From Boletus sp. NGJ (lineage: Eukaryota; Basidiomycota; Agaricomycetes; Boletales; Boletaceae): a DNA stretch of 64,000 bases. The position numbers and the translations under genes were made by a program. The DNA is taken from the NCBI GenBank assembly GCA_019096195.1, contig JAGTXK010000229.1, positions 248,001 to 312,000 of the forward strand. Reading direction: 5' to 3'. This document shows positions 1 to 9,850 of this stretch, piece by piece (positions within the stretch are counted from its first letter, which is position 1; the number at the start of each line of letters is the position of its first letter). Below the pieces are notes generated by a model. The model was not told the DNA's origin. It searched no databases and saw only the letters and a list, made by a program, of their open reading frames with translations.

Positions 1-1329
1 ACCAGCTGAGAGGCAGTATGCCTTTACTGTTGCCCTCACTGTCTACTCTGCACTCAAGCAGTCATCCAAGGGCAAGAGTACTATCAAATGACAAGAGAAG
101 TCCCTCAAAACCAAGGAATTGCTTTTTCTGCTCAATGAGGACAACTATCTTGAATTCCTTGAAAGTAGTCTCAAGAAGCATGGTCAGACTCAGTACAAGA
201 TCTCTAGCAAGCAATGGTTCTCATTCAAGTTCACTATGGCAAAGACAAAGAGGTATTGTTCCTACTAGTACAGTTGTGCTGCAGGTTGCCTGGCTCACAA
301 TTTTTTTAGCCAGCACACAAGTGAGGCAGTGGACGTCAATAATGAGTCAGACTACAAAGAGATGGTCCAAAAAATTCATGATGCAGCTGGTGCCAGTGAC
401 CTTGGTGTAGCAACAAAAATTTTGATCAACATGAAGCATGTTGAGAAACTCCTGTCACATCAAGCAAACAGCTGCTCTAGAGACAAAGAGCCAAGTATAT
501 CTGATGATAACCAAGTATTTATTTTTTTATCATAACCTGAACATTCTCTAATATGTTTTCTAACAAGCCCTTGCCATCCTAATCAGCTTCAGATCTAGAT
601 GTGTGCCTTGCTTGATGGCATATGAAGCTTGCAAAGACACACAAGGATGGTGATGATGGCCACCTGACATATATTGCACCATTGAGTACCACTATCCCAC
701 TTACTCCAATGATGATGCTCAACTGGGCCTGTGCTTGGATATAGTATATTCTGTAGATTCATGCTAAAAATATCTAATTTGTCCATAGGAGGAAGGCCAG
801 GCAACATTGAACATGCTGCCTAACATTCCTTTGTTCAATGCCATCAACAAGGCAATGTTTCTACACCTGGCATGCAAGGCATAGGCTCAGAAAGCCACTT
901 CACAACCCCCACCATCTCTGAGTTCAAATGTTATGCTGGACAGCAGCTCACTCACATCTGTCATTCTTCTTCAGACTTTAGCCAATCTTTCATCCAGAGC
1001 TTGTAATCCAACTATGGCCACAACTCCAATGGTTCCAACTCCAATGACACCCATTTGTTCTATCCCCAAAAGACCCACCTTTCCTCCAATTCCGTCCCCT
1101 TCCCAGCTTATGTGGTTTCTCAAATATGTGGAGACAGAGCTCCATGTTGAGAACACTACTGCATTTGAGTGGAAACTTGTAGGGCAGCACATTGGCTCCA
1201 ACATCCTCCTCGAAATTGATGACAGAATACTTGCTGTGGAGATTGGGATTCTGGCTGGCAATATAATCCATCTGAAAAAGGATTCTATTGCCTGGTGGAA
1301 TGGTCCTAATGCAAAGCATAAGTGTAGTA

Positions 1330-1549
1330 CAGTGACTCCAAAAACCCTTTCCATGCTAACCCTCAATGTGGTGCGCGAAGCGCACCACCACACACTGTGG
1401 GACTTCCGCTTAGCTTTGGTGGAGTTATAAATAGTACATACTCTTGGCTATGAGATTGCTTCCTAGGTCATGTGATTTGGTCCACAGGCTGTGGAGATAT
1501 GATCAATGTGAAACAGTAATACCATGGAAAGGGTTTTTTCACTTTTGAA
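1330..1549 (+). repeat. Left terminal inverted repeat of the Tc1-like element
   Basis: About 220 bp, matching the reverse complement of 2726-2946 with scattered substitutions. The outer end (AAAAACCCTTTCCATG) recurs in inverted form at the inner end (CATGGAAAGGGTTTTTTCAC, 1523-1542), so each repeat is itself bounded by short inverted repeats. A 9-bp perfect stem with a GAA loop lies at 1368-1388. Confidence 0.9.
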
Positions 1550-1679
1550 CTGATGACTAGGATCTTAGTCAAATCATATCATATTTGCCATTGTTTGTTC
1601 ATGCAAACAAAGATATACATATAAATAGCATGTCTGAGCTTAAAAAAGTTCACACACTTCTTGATTCTCAACCACCACC

Positions 1680-2702
1680 ATGGTCAAATCCCTCTCCCTT
1701 TCCCAACAAAGCACTATTCTCTCTTTGCTTGATTCTGGCTGCTCTGGTGAAGCCATTGCCAAGCAAACTGGTGTCAGCCCTTCTGCCATATCCAAGCTTC
1801 GCTCCAAAGAGCGTTCTGCCCTCTCCCAAAGCTCCTGGGGGTCGTCCTTCCAGGCTTTCTCCCACCAACATTTGTCATGCCCAACATCTAATCACCTCTG
1901 GGAAAGCTGAAAATGCTGTCCAAGTAACCAAAGCCCTCACCAATATCATCAACCAACCCCTCTCTGCCAATACTGTCCACCTCCACTTGAAGAAAGCTGG
2001 TATGAAAGCTGTGGTGAAGTCCAAATGTCCCCTCCTCTCTGCTAGGCATCGCAAGGCTCACTTGGATTTTGCCTATGCACATAAGGATTGGACTATGAGA
2101 GGATTGGAAGAAGGTGATATGGTCTGATGAGACCAAAATCAATCGCCTAGGGTCAGATGGGCGTAAATGGGCATGGAAGAGGGCAGGTGAGGGGCTTAGT
2201 GATAGGCTGGTGGATGGAACCCTCAAGTTTGAAGGAGGTTCTCTGATGATGTGGGGCTGTATGACTTGGGAGGGAGTTGGCTTTGCTACTAAGATTGATG
2301 GTAGGATGGATGGGGACCTCTACCTTCAAATTTTGAAGGATGAGCTTCAGCAAACCCTGGAGTATTATGGTCTCAATCCTCCTAACATCATCTTTCAGCA
2401 GGACAATGACCCCAAGCATACCTGCAGGCTGGTCAAGAACTGGCTAGAGGAGCAAGAATTCAGTACTATGGTGTGGCCTGCACAATCTCCTGACCTCAAC
2501 CCTATTGAACATCTCTGGAGTTGTCTGAAGAGGAGCCTTGCAAAGCATGAAAACCCCCCTAATGGAATTCATGAATTGTGGGAAAAGGGTTCAAGTGGAG
2601 TGGGATAGGATACCAGTGGAGGAGTGTCAGAAATTGATTGAAAGCATGCCTAGGAGGATTCAGGCAGTGCTTAGAGCAAAAGGAGGCTATACCAAGTACT
2701 GA
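1680..2702 (+). pseudogene. Tc1-type DD34E transposase, frameshifted
   Basis: Encodes a cut-and-paste transposase that would bind the terminal repeats and catalyse excision and insertion at TA. The N-terminal helix-turn-helix starts at ATG 1680 (SGEAIAKQTGVSPSAIS). The catalytic motifs are SDETKIN (first Asp), QQDNDPKHT (second Asp) and SPDLNPIEHLW (Glu), with 34 residues between the second Asp and the Glu, the Tc1-type spacing. The frame is broken at least three times: near 1824, near 2097 (one extra A before GAGGATTGG) and near 2587 (one extra A). The C-terminal frame ends at the TGA at 2700-2702. Enzymatically dead as it stands; all catalytic residues remain legible, so decay is fairly recent. 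Confidence 0.92.
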
Positions 2703-2725
2703 TAATATCCAAATACCCTTTTCAA

Positions 2726-2946
2726 TTCAAAGGTGAAAAAACCCTTTCCATGGTATTACTGTTTCATATTGATCATATCTCCACTGCCTGTGGACCAAAT
2801 CACACGACCTAGGGAGCAATCTCGTAGCCAAGAGTATGTACTATTTATAACTCCACCAAAGCTAAGCGGAATTCCCACAGTGTGTGGTGGTGCGCTTCAT
2901 GCCACCACATTGAGGGTTAGCATGGAAAGGGTTTTTGGAGTCACTG
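2726..2946 (-). repeat. Right terminal inverted repeat of the Tc1-like element
   Basis: Reverse complement of the left repeat with a few substitutions. The 9-bp hairpin of the left repeat is imperfect here because the corresponding bases differ. Confidence 0.9.
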
Positions 2947-3237
2947 TAACACTGATCAGAGTCAATTCAGGTTGCCTACTTGTCCATCCCAGAAGAGGGT
3001 TGCTTATGAGAAGAAGTACCATGATAGCAATGGCTACCACTTCACTGGATCTCCAATGATTGCTGGGAATGACAACAGATCAAAAAACTACAATCTTTGA
3101 TACCAGTCTACAGATCATGATGCATGGCTTTCTGTTCTGAGAGGATTTATTGTTTGTGAGGATGGTGATAATGACAGTTTAGATAGTTTCTTCAAGTAAT
3201 AGGACAATATCCACATTGTTAGCCTTACAATCTATTT

Positions 3238-3273
3238 TCACTGTGAATTTGTTATGTCACTGTGAATTTGTTA
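3238..3273. repeat. Two tandem 17-bp units
   Basis: TCACTGTGAATTTGTTA occurs at 3238-3254 and again at 3257-3273, just left of the DDE_3 transposase remnant. It may be part of that element's terminal region, but no matching inverted partner was seen. Confidence 0.6.
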
Positions 3274-3339
3274 CAATGACCATACATTCATTGCAGGAGT
3301 AATTTGCAAGGCTCTACAACTAACAACTACAGTACTAGG

Positions 3340-5150
3340 TCTATTTCTCACTACACAATGTCCAAAAAAAGCCTTCTGCTTTGCTAGGAGTAATGCTCTG
3401 ACAAGTGCGTACAATTGTGGTCATTGAGAAGTTGTCAAGGTAGTGCTGAAAGTATGCCTTAATTGTTGAGAATGCTTGTTCAATTGGATTATAATCAGGA
3501 GAGTAGGGGTGGAGGAAGATAAGCTTGCAAACTAGTAATAGTTAGTATTATGTAAAGAACAATGTACTATTGATGTACATAAAGTGAAACGATCACTTCT
3601 TATACCACCTATTTATTAGCACTCCTACCTACACCCTCGCACTACCCATAGATGATACACTCGCCTACCACAACCAACCTCCATCCTAGCCTCACCTCGC
3701 ATACACCTAGAGTAGTCACTCATCGTATCCTCCCCCATACGATACACCATACCACCGACTACACCCGCGTACACTTTCACTAGTCGTACCCTCGTCGTAC
3801 CCGTTACACTACGACACCAAGTAGCCTCACGGCTAAACCCCCGGCCTCACGGCCACAAGCAAGGCCCGCACGCCTATAAACTACGCCACCCCCTGTGGAT
3901 CTACCTGATGCAGCGCTCGGTAGCCACAACACGTGACATAACGCCGTACGATGACAGAAACCCCTCTGTCACATATATGCTCGTTACGCGCACGACACCC
4001 GTAGGCAGTACCTGACGCAGAGCTCGGTACACTACACAAGTACTAATCAAGCCCACGCTAGATTAACTCCAAGTACTGATCAGGCGAACGTCAGATCACA
4101 AGACCTAGACAAGACCCGATCTATCACCCGATACGATCCTGTCTCGATACCAGATCCAACGATCACCCCATGCGATGCCTTACACATCACTCTTTCATTT
4201 CCCCTCTCGCCTCCATCCCTATTTAGAACCCCTTTAGATACATCACACGTAGCCACGCCTAGAGCGTTCCGGACTACCTTTCACTCACATGCATATACCA
4301 CGCGCATCTCATTCCATCGTTTCTCTCTCTTGCCATTGGACACTAACATTCCCCGTTCCTGTGATGTCATACCCAGTACCCTACGACGTCATAGCACAGC
4401 ATGGTCCGTGCGCCACTATCGGTAGTATATAAGTAGTCGGTAGAGTACCATGTTTCCCTAGCCTTGAAATTGCCTTTCTCTCTGTCGCATATTGCTTCAG
4501 TTAGCAACGCTTCAGATATTGGGTTTAGGTTTCTTTCTTCTGTCTGTTGCAAGTTCCTTTCATAAAGTGCATGTCTTCAATAAGTATGTGGACCTCCTTG
4601 GTCTTATGGATGCAACAATTGTCCATGACGATAACACTGCAGAGACCAGGATACAGGTTGGTGAGAGGCATCTGTACAAAAATAAGTAAATACTATACAT
4701 GAACTATAAAGACATACCACATGTTCCTTCAAAAATCTCACGAAGTGCTGACTGTCAACCAGTCCTTCTATGATATCGTATGCAATGATACCATCAAGAG
4801 TGATGGCAGGAAGAATTGAGAACCTTGTTCCCTGAATAAAGCATCTGCTAACACAGTAGCGAACACCCTTCCCCAACCACCCATATTGGTGGGTGGATGT
4901 CCATTTATCCTTGGCTGCTTTGTTAATAAAAAGAAGCATGTTTGAATCTAGCCCATTAGCAGCAATCCAATTGATATAGATCACACATGTCTCTTCATTT
5001 TGTTCTGCAGCTGCACATGAAACAACTTTATGTGTGATGGAAAGACATTGAAGTGTTCAAAAAAGATTTGAAAGTGTTACAAACTTTTGATGCTTGGCCC
5101 AAAGTTCACACTGAAGCTCATCAAGGTAGAGGGTGTTGCAATTCTGGATA
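3340..5150 (-). pseudogene. DDE_3/IS630-type transposase remnant, split by an insertion
   Basis: Read on the minus strand from about 5150. A helix-turn-helix remnant (YLDELQCELWAKHQ) is followed by an in-frame stop, then VSCAAAEQNEETCVIYINWIA, then the segment around FSILPAITLDGIIAYDI. A catalytic-Asp region follows (SVIVMDNCCIH, about 4630). The rest of the domain reappears after about 1 kb at 3360-3530 with the PYSPDYNPIEQAFS motif carrying the last catalytic Glu, then KAYFQHYLDN. The order and motifs match DDE superfamily endonuclease transposases common in basidiomycetes. Stop codons, a frameshift and the insertion make it dead. Confidence 0.85.
3530..4567. mobile_element. About 1,038-bp ORF-less insertion inside the DDE_3 remnant
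   Basis: The transposase homology stops and resumes exactly across this block. TGCA at 3526-3529 is repeated at 4568-4571 and may be a 4-bp target duplication. The inside has no reading frame of note and a base composition (many CG- and AC-rich words, 3640-4150) unlike the AT-rich transposase. A TATA-like element (TATATAAGTAG, about 4427) lies in the right quarter, and a stretch from about 4356 starts TGTGATGTCAT, as some LTRs do. I could not define matching LTRs or inverted ends, so the class is unknown. Confidence 0.55.
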
Positions 5151-5171
5151 ACAGTGGAAATGAAAGTGATA

Positions 5172-5837
5172 TCAGCAGAGGTGAGAAGTCAATGGCACCC
5201 AGTCATGTGAAAATATTTGCCTGGGTTGGTGATGGTGGTGCAAAACAAATGCGCTTAGGAAGCCATGCACCATGATCTGTAGACTGGTATCAAAGATTGT
5301 AATCTTTGATCTATTATCATCCCCAGCAATCATTGGAGATCCAGTGAAGTGGTAGCCACCACTATCATGGTACTTCTCCTCATAAGCAACCCTCTTCTGG
5401 GGTGAATGAGTAGGCAATCTGAATTGACTCTGATCAGTGTTACTACACTTATGCTTTGCATTAGGACCATTCCACCAGGCAATAGAACCCTTTTTCAGAT
5501 GGATTATATTGCCAGCCAGAATCCCAATCTCCACAGCAAGTATTCTGTCATCAATTTCGAGGAGGATGTTGGAGCCAATGTGCTGCCCTGCAAGTTTCCA
5601 CTCAAATGCAGTAGTGTTCTCAACATGGAGCTCTGTCTCCACATATTTGAGAAACCACATAAGCTGGGAAGGGGACGGAATTGGAGGAAAGGTGGGTCTT
5701 TTGGGGATAGAACAAATGGGTGTCATTGGAGTTGGAACCATTGGAGTTGTGGCCATAGTTGGATTACAAGCTCTGGATGAAAGATTGGCTAAAGTCTGAA
5801 GAAGAATGACAGATGTGAGTGAGCTGCTGTCCAGCAT
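5172..5837 (-). CDS. TE-associated hypothetical protein with SAM-like segment
   Basis: An uninterrupted 221-codon frame on the minus strand, starting with the ATG at 5835-5837 (MLDSSSLTSV). It has a Pro/Thr-rich N-terminal part (about residues 26-57), then a segment of about 70 residues ending SIAWWNGPNAK that resembles the SAM-like domain of Agaricomycete TE-associated proteins, then KRVAYEEKY and a Gly/His patch. The last 40 or so residues (HHHHQPRQ) leave the homology shared with arm 1 and are probably read-through. Introns were not resolved. Probably part of a mobile unit rather than a host gene; function unknown. Confidence 0.4.
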   Translation of the reverse strand: MLDSSSLTSVILLQTLANLSSRACNPTMATTPMVPTPMTPICSIPKRPTFPPIPSPSQLMWFLKYVETELHVENTTAFEWKLAGQHIGSNILLEIDDRILAVEIGILAGNIIHLKKGSIAWWNGPNAKHKCSNTDQSQFRLPTHSPQKRVAYEEKYHDSGGYHFTGSPMIAGDDNRSKITIFDTSLQIMVHGFLSAFVLHHHHQPRQIFSHDWVPLTSHLC

Positions 5838-6769
5838 AACATTTGAACTCAGAGATGGTGGGGGTTGTGAAGTGGCTTTCTGAGCCTATGCCTTGCATGC
5901 CAGGTGTAGAAACATTGCCTTGTTGATGGCATTGAACAAAGGAATGTTAGGCAGCATGTTCAATGTTGCCTGGCCTTCCTCCTATGGACAAATTAGATAT
6001 TTTTAGCATGAATCTACAGAATATACTATATTCAAGCACGGGCCCAGTTGAGCATCATCATTGGAGTAAGTGGGATAGTGGTACTCAATGGTGCAATATA
6101 TGTCAGGTGGCCATCATCACCATCCTTGTGTGTCTTTGCAAGCTTCATATGCCATCAAGCAAGGCACACATCTAGATCTGAAGCTGATTAGGATGGCAAG
6201 GGCTTGTTAGAAAACATATTAGAGAATGTTCAGGTTATGATAAAAAAATAAATACTTGGTTATCATCAGATATACTTGGCTCTTTGTCTCTAGAGCAGCT
6301 GTTTGCTTGATGTGACAGGAGTTTCTCAACATGCTTCATGTTGATCAAAATTTTTGTTGCTACACCAAGGTCACTGGCACCAGCTGCATCATGAATTTTT
6401 TGGACCATCTCTTTGTAGTCTGACTCATTATTGACGTCCACTGCCTCACTTGTGTGCTGGCTAAAAAAATTGTGAGCCAGGCAACCTGCAGCACAACTGT
6501 ACTAGTAGGAACAATACCTCTTTGTCTTTGCCATAGTGAACTTGAATGAGAACCATTGCTTGCTAGAGATCTTGTACTGAGTCTGACCATGCTTCTTGAG
6601 ACTACTTTCAAGGAATTCAAGATAGTTGTCCTCATTGAGCAGAAAAAGCAATTCCTTGGTTTTGAGGGACTTCTCTTGTCATTTGATAGTACTCTTGCCC
6701 TTGGATGACTGCTTGAGTGCAGAGTAGACAGTGAGGGCAACAGTAAAGGCATACTGCCTCTCAGCTGGT
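5257..6769 (-). mobile_element. Arm 2 of the inverted repeat, with the empty Tc1 target site
   Basis: Reverse complement of arm 1. Across the left part of arm 1 (bases 1-1327, facing 6769-5443 here) only about three or four differences were seen. Beyond the TA at 5441-5442 the two arms differ at about 16 of 185 positions. No Tc1 element is present here. The homology ends near 5257, where the DDE_3 remnant side begins. Confidence 0.85.
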
Positions 6770-7022
6770 TGTTCAGACATGCAAGTGAGGTAGTACTAGG
6801 CAAATTGAACCAACATGTAGCTACAGCAAGCTACACTTACACAGGCTACCCACTCAGCTGTGCCCGGGGTCCCTTCCTGGCTGTCTCCGAGGCGCGACTT
6901 TTCAGAATTCGTTTTCCACAGAGATTTACAAACAGCTGTAAAGTAAGGACGGAACGAACATTCCAGTCCAATGGTAGTACCATCTGGTAAAGTAGTCGAG
7001 GCATGATCTACAAAAGGAATGG
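6770..7022. other. Junction between the repeat arm and the MBOAT gene
   Basis: No recognisable gene. It contains the edge of arm 2, whose outer extent cannot be judged because arm 1 runs off the window, and the 3' flank of the acyltransferase gene. Confidence 0.5.
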
Positions 7023-8307
7023 TCATACCGCATGTAACCAGGTATCGAAATCCACCACCAGGCGTTCCACCAACATCCGCAAGGGCGGAACGCCATCTAT
7101 AAAACTGCCGGCCCTGAACAACCCAGCTCTCACAAAACCGTCAATGATCACATTCGCCCACAGGAGAATCCACGACATCGTCCAAATCCATCCCGCAGGT
7201 CCACACACCTTCCTTCCCGTCAACCGCTTGAACGCATCTTCGGCAAACATCCCCGGGGCCATCATTCCAAACCCGACCAACATCCTCCAAGCTTCGCTCG
7301 TGGTATCGAGCGTACTGAGCCCAATTTGGTGGTATACTCCGGAGGCGAGGAATGTCCCTATAACGAGTCCCGCGCGACCAAAGATGAAGGAAAGTGGATA
7401 CCCGCCCATAACGAGGAAAATATGGCGCAGCCATTGGTGCCACCTGCGTCCCCAAAACTCAGCCAACGACGTGGAACGCCACGGTGCATCAAAGCCAGGG
7501 GGCCATTGAGCAGGGTCTTGTCCAAGGATAAGAATTCCCAGCACGGTGCACACATCGTAAGCCATCTGGAGGAGACTGTAGGTTGCGAGGGAACAGATGA
7601 TGGTGATGATGCTCGATCGGAAGTATCGTAAGTGGAACGGTAACGTTTCATCAAAGATGGATCCTCCCGAAATCGAACCGAGTCCCGCCGGGGAGAATGA
7701 TCGGACGGCCCTGTGCATACTGCCGCAGATGAGCGCATGGAGAGCTGCGGACAAAGTCGCATAGAGGACGAATCCAGTGCGGTTGGATGGGCGAGTTTCG
7801 GGCGGGACGTACATCCTGCGTGACCAGTCCCAGCCATAACCACGGAAGGTCACGGCAAGATCGAGGGCATCCATGAGAGTCGACGGGGTACTGTTCTTGG
7901 GACGGATTTTCCTCACGAGCGGCTCTTTGGGGAATACCCAATAGAGGGAGCGGGTAACGACCATCAGCATCGGGTTCTGGCATTCAACGAGTTTTAGTTC
8001 CCCTCACGGACTTTGACGAGATTGATTGTTCGGAAGAACCACTTACCGCCAAATCGTTGTGGAATTTTCGCTCAAAATGACTGAGCGCTATATCCACGGA
8101 AAACGCCGCCCGCAACGCCAACAGTACGATGACCAGCCAGCACGCCACTCGAAAAACGCGCGTCTGCGGCGTAACGGCCAACACCGCCATAACGAAGTAC
8201 AAAATAATAGGAGGCAGGACATACGATACGAACGTCGCAACGTTGATGGGAGCTTTGTTCGGTGGAATACCAAGAACGGCCCACATTGGGCACGCAGCAA
8301 AAGACAT
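7023..8307 (-). CDS. Wax-synthase-like membrane-bound O-acyltransferase
   Basis: Two exons, complement(join(7023..7976,8047..8307)), 404 aa. The intron (7977-8046) has GTAAGT and CAG ends and phase 0. Family members are polytopic ER-type membrane enzymes that move acyl or acetyl groups onto hydroxyls of lipids or secondary metabolites. The evidence is the FWGRRWHQWLRH block near residue 260 followed by a hydrophobic stretch, which is the conserved core with catalytic His of wax synthase-domain proteins. About 6-8 hydrophobic segments are visible, including VLPPIILYFVMAVL near residue 30. The substrate cannot be told. Length is typical of fungal members and no lesion was seen. No PKS, P450 or terpene synthase lies beside it, so a biosynthetic cluster is not supported. 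The ATG at 8305-8307 is the first in frame. Confidence 0.85.
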
Positions 8308-8990
8308 GGGTTTACGTCGTCCGACTCAGACCTGCTGGCGAATTTAAATGATTCAAGGCGTTACAAGACAGATTCGGATCAGTTCGACTGTGACAGTGGC
8401 ACTGACACTTCGATCAAATTCGCAATTTTCACGTATTACGTAACTAGGGGTCGTAACCTTGTTTGCAGTGCAATGCAAGGATAGGGTTCTGGAAAAAGTC
8501 ATGAGTTTATATTTCCGTACATACAGCAGATAACGCAGGGGGCAACCAAAGACTAGACGGCATTATGAGGATGTTGGCCCATCAGCTTGACACTTTCGGG
8601 GCGCGGCGGCGGCGGCTGTGACGACGACAAACATGTTTGCGCGTGTAGACGATCGGCAGAAAAAGTGACATGGCATCGTGCCACTTGCTATTCCACAGCG
8701 AGTACACTATATTTGTTATTTTTCATCCTTTCACGCTAATTTACTTTGTGATCCAGTGTATTCCGAAAATGGGGGCATTCACTGAACAGATCTGTAACCT
8801 ATGCTCATGTCGGAAAGTCGATGCAAGCAGCATATGTGTCATGAATGAACACTCCGAGTAAGAGGGCTAACTAGTTCATTATAGCTCTGTATCAACGCAC
8901 GTGCGAACAAGGGCATGCTCTTATGTCACGGGCCCTTCACGAAAACGTATGCCTTGCTTTATGAACCTCGCTAACAGTTAAACGTTATCG
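8308..8990. other. Intergenic, nothing recognised
   Basis: Holds the upstream region of the acyltransferase gene and a short GGC repeat near 8601-8615. Small open frames here show no family resemblance. Confidence 0.5.
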
Positions 8991-9850
8991 CTCGTTTCTG
9001 TCGCAACGACCTAGTCACTAAGAGAACAAGCATCTCAAGTCGGTGGCGTATCAGGTGGCATGGTGATACCCCATGGGTGCCGAGCGCAGGTTCTGCGTTG
9101 TGTTCTATCTACCGCATTGTGACGATTGACATCATAACCTACAGGTGGTTGACCTGCCCCGATGACTCGTAGTTGCGAGAGATGTATAAGGTAGAACAAC
9201 CTGATCATTGCGTTACAGTGATGGTATATTTGCATGCCGTCATGATGGGTCACCAGCCATGGCAACATGAACAGGTGGAAGTCTGTTCTCCGTACAAAGT
9301 GCGTATATGCGCGAAATTCGGATGATGTAGTTTGACACTGACGCCCATAAGTCTATATCGAGTGCGTCGTATCTCCATCTTCCTTTTCGTATTGACACGA
9401 CAGCATGAATAATCCTCGATCGACCATACCGCTTCCCGAAGACTCCTTCAACAAAGACCTTCTCCTTCCATTATAACATAACTTGTAGTGCATTTGAGAA
9501 TGGAAGAACTAGTAAAGTGAAACCGGGGACATCCTCTTGCAAATCTCGCACCTTGATCGTCGTCGGATGAATGGCTATCAGCTACATCAGTGATGTAATC
9601 GCCAATGCTAACCTGCGCGATGCGCTTGGCACGTCAGTTGGAGAAGTTGCTTCCTTCAAGTTTTGTCTCAGGCTCATACCCCCATGGGCGCGGCCAGTAG
9701 TATGTATACGATCGGGCTCACAAAATTTAATGGTGGCACTGACAGGTAGATCCCGATACCCTTATAATCGTGGTCGTGTTCAACCGTCTGCTCTTTCAAA
9801 CTTCCTCCGAACTCCCTTTGCTTACCACTTCATACAAATTCACCAGAGTC

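Larger units (their letters stand above)
1330..2946 (+). mobile_element. Tc1/mariner-like DNA transposon, 1,617 bp, TA target duplication
   Basis: The element begins CAGTGACTCCAAAAACC at 1330 and ends with its reverse complement at 2946. It is flanked by TA at 1328-1329 and TA at 2947-2948, the hallmark duplication of Tc1/mariner. The homologous arm 2 has a single TA at 5441-5442, proving the insertion. Long terminal inverted repeats of about 220 bp (1330-1549 and 2726-2946) enclose one transposase frame, now broken. The element is therefore non-autonomous, although its ends still look intact and might be moved by a relative elsewhere in the genome. Confidence 0.95.
1..3118 (+). mobile_element. 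Arm 1 of a large inverted repeat (TE-like unit), interrupted by a Tc1-like element
   Basis: Bases 1-1329 and 2947-about 3118 are the reverse complement of about 5257-6769, so the window opens inside one arm of an inverted repeat. The unit holds degraded reading frames (for example around 2-510) with a premature TGA at about 92-94, and a better preserved frame from 933 that ends in a SAM-like segment. The Tc1-like element sits between 1330 and 2946 and splits that frame. The arm runs off the left window edge, so its true length is unknown. I see no terminal repeats or transposase that would assign the unit to a superfamily; calling it a TE rests on repetition and company. Confidence 0.8.
933..3199 (+). 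pseudogene. TE-associated protein with SAM-like segment, split by Tc1 insertion
   Basis: This is the arm-1 copy of the 221-codon frame that is uninterrupted in arm 2. The frame runs from the ATG at 933, through a Pro-rich stretch (PSPSQLMWF), into a part ending IAWWNGPNAK. That part resembles the SAM-like domain I recall from many Agaricomycete TE-associated proteins. It is cut at 1329 by the Tc1-like element and resumes at about 2949 with the KRVAYE motif, then a C-terminal end (DSLDSFFK, stop about 3197-3199). An in-frame TGA falls near 3102-3104, where the family usually has Trp. Both lesions make it non-functional. Domain assignment is from memory of the family and is tentative. Confidence 0.55.

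Noticed and set aside
971-1393. Minus-strand frames of 109-140 codons in the inverted-repeat arm
   Set aside because: Shadow frames opposite the SAM-like reading frame; the same shadows appear in arm 2.
4356-4571. A solo LTR starting TGTGATGTCAT
   Set aside because: A TATA-like box is present but neither a matching CA end with target duplication at the left border nor a second copy is visible in the window.
7023-8307. A secondary-metabolite cluster around the MBOAT acyltransferase
   Set aside because: No synthase, P450 or transporter gene lies beside it; the neighbours are transposon debris and DUF6533 repeats.
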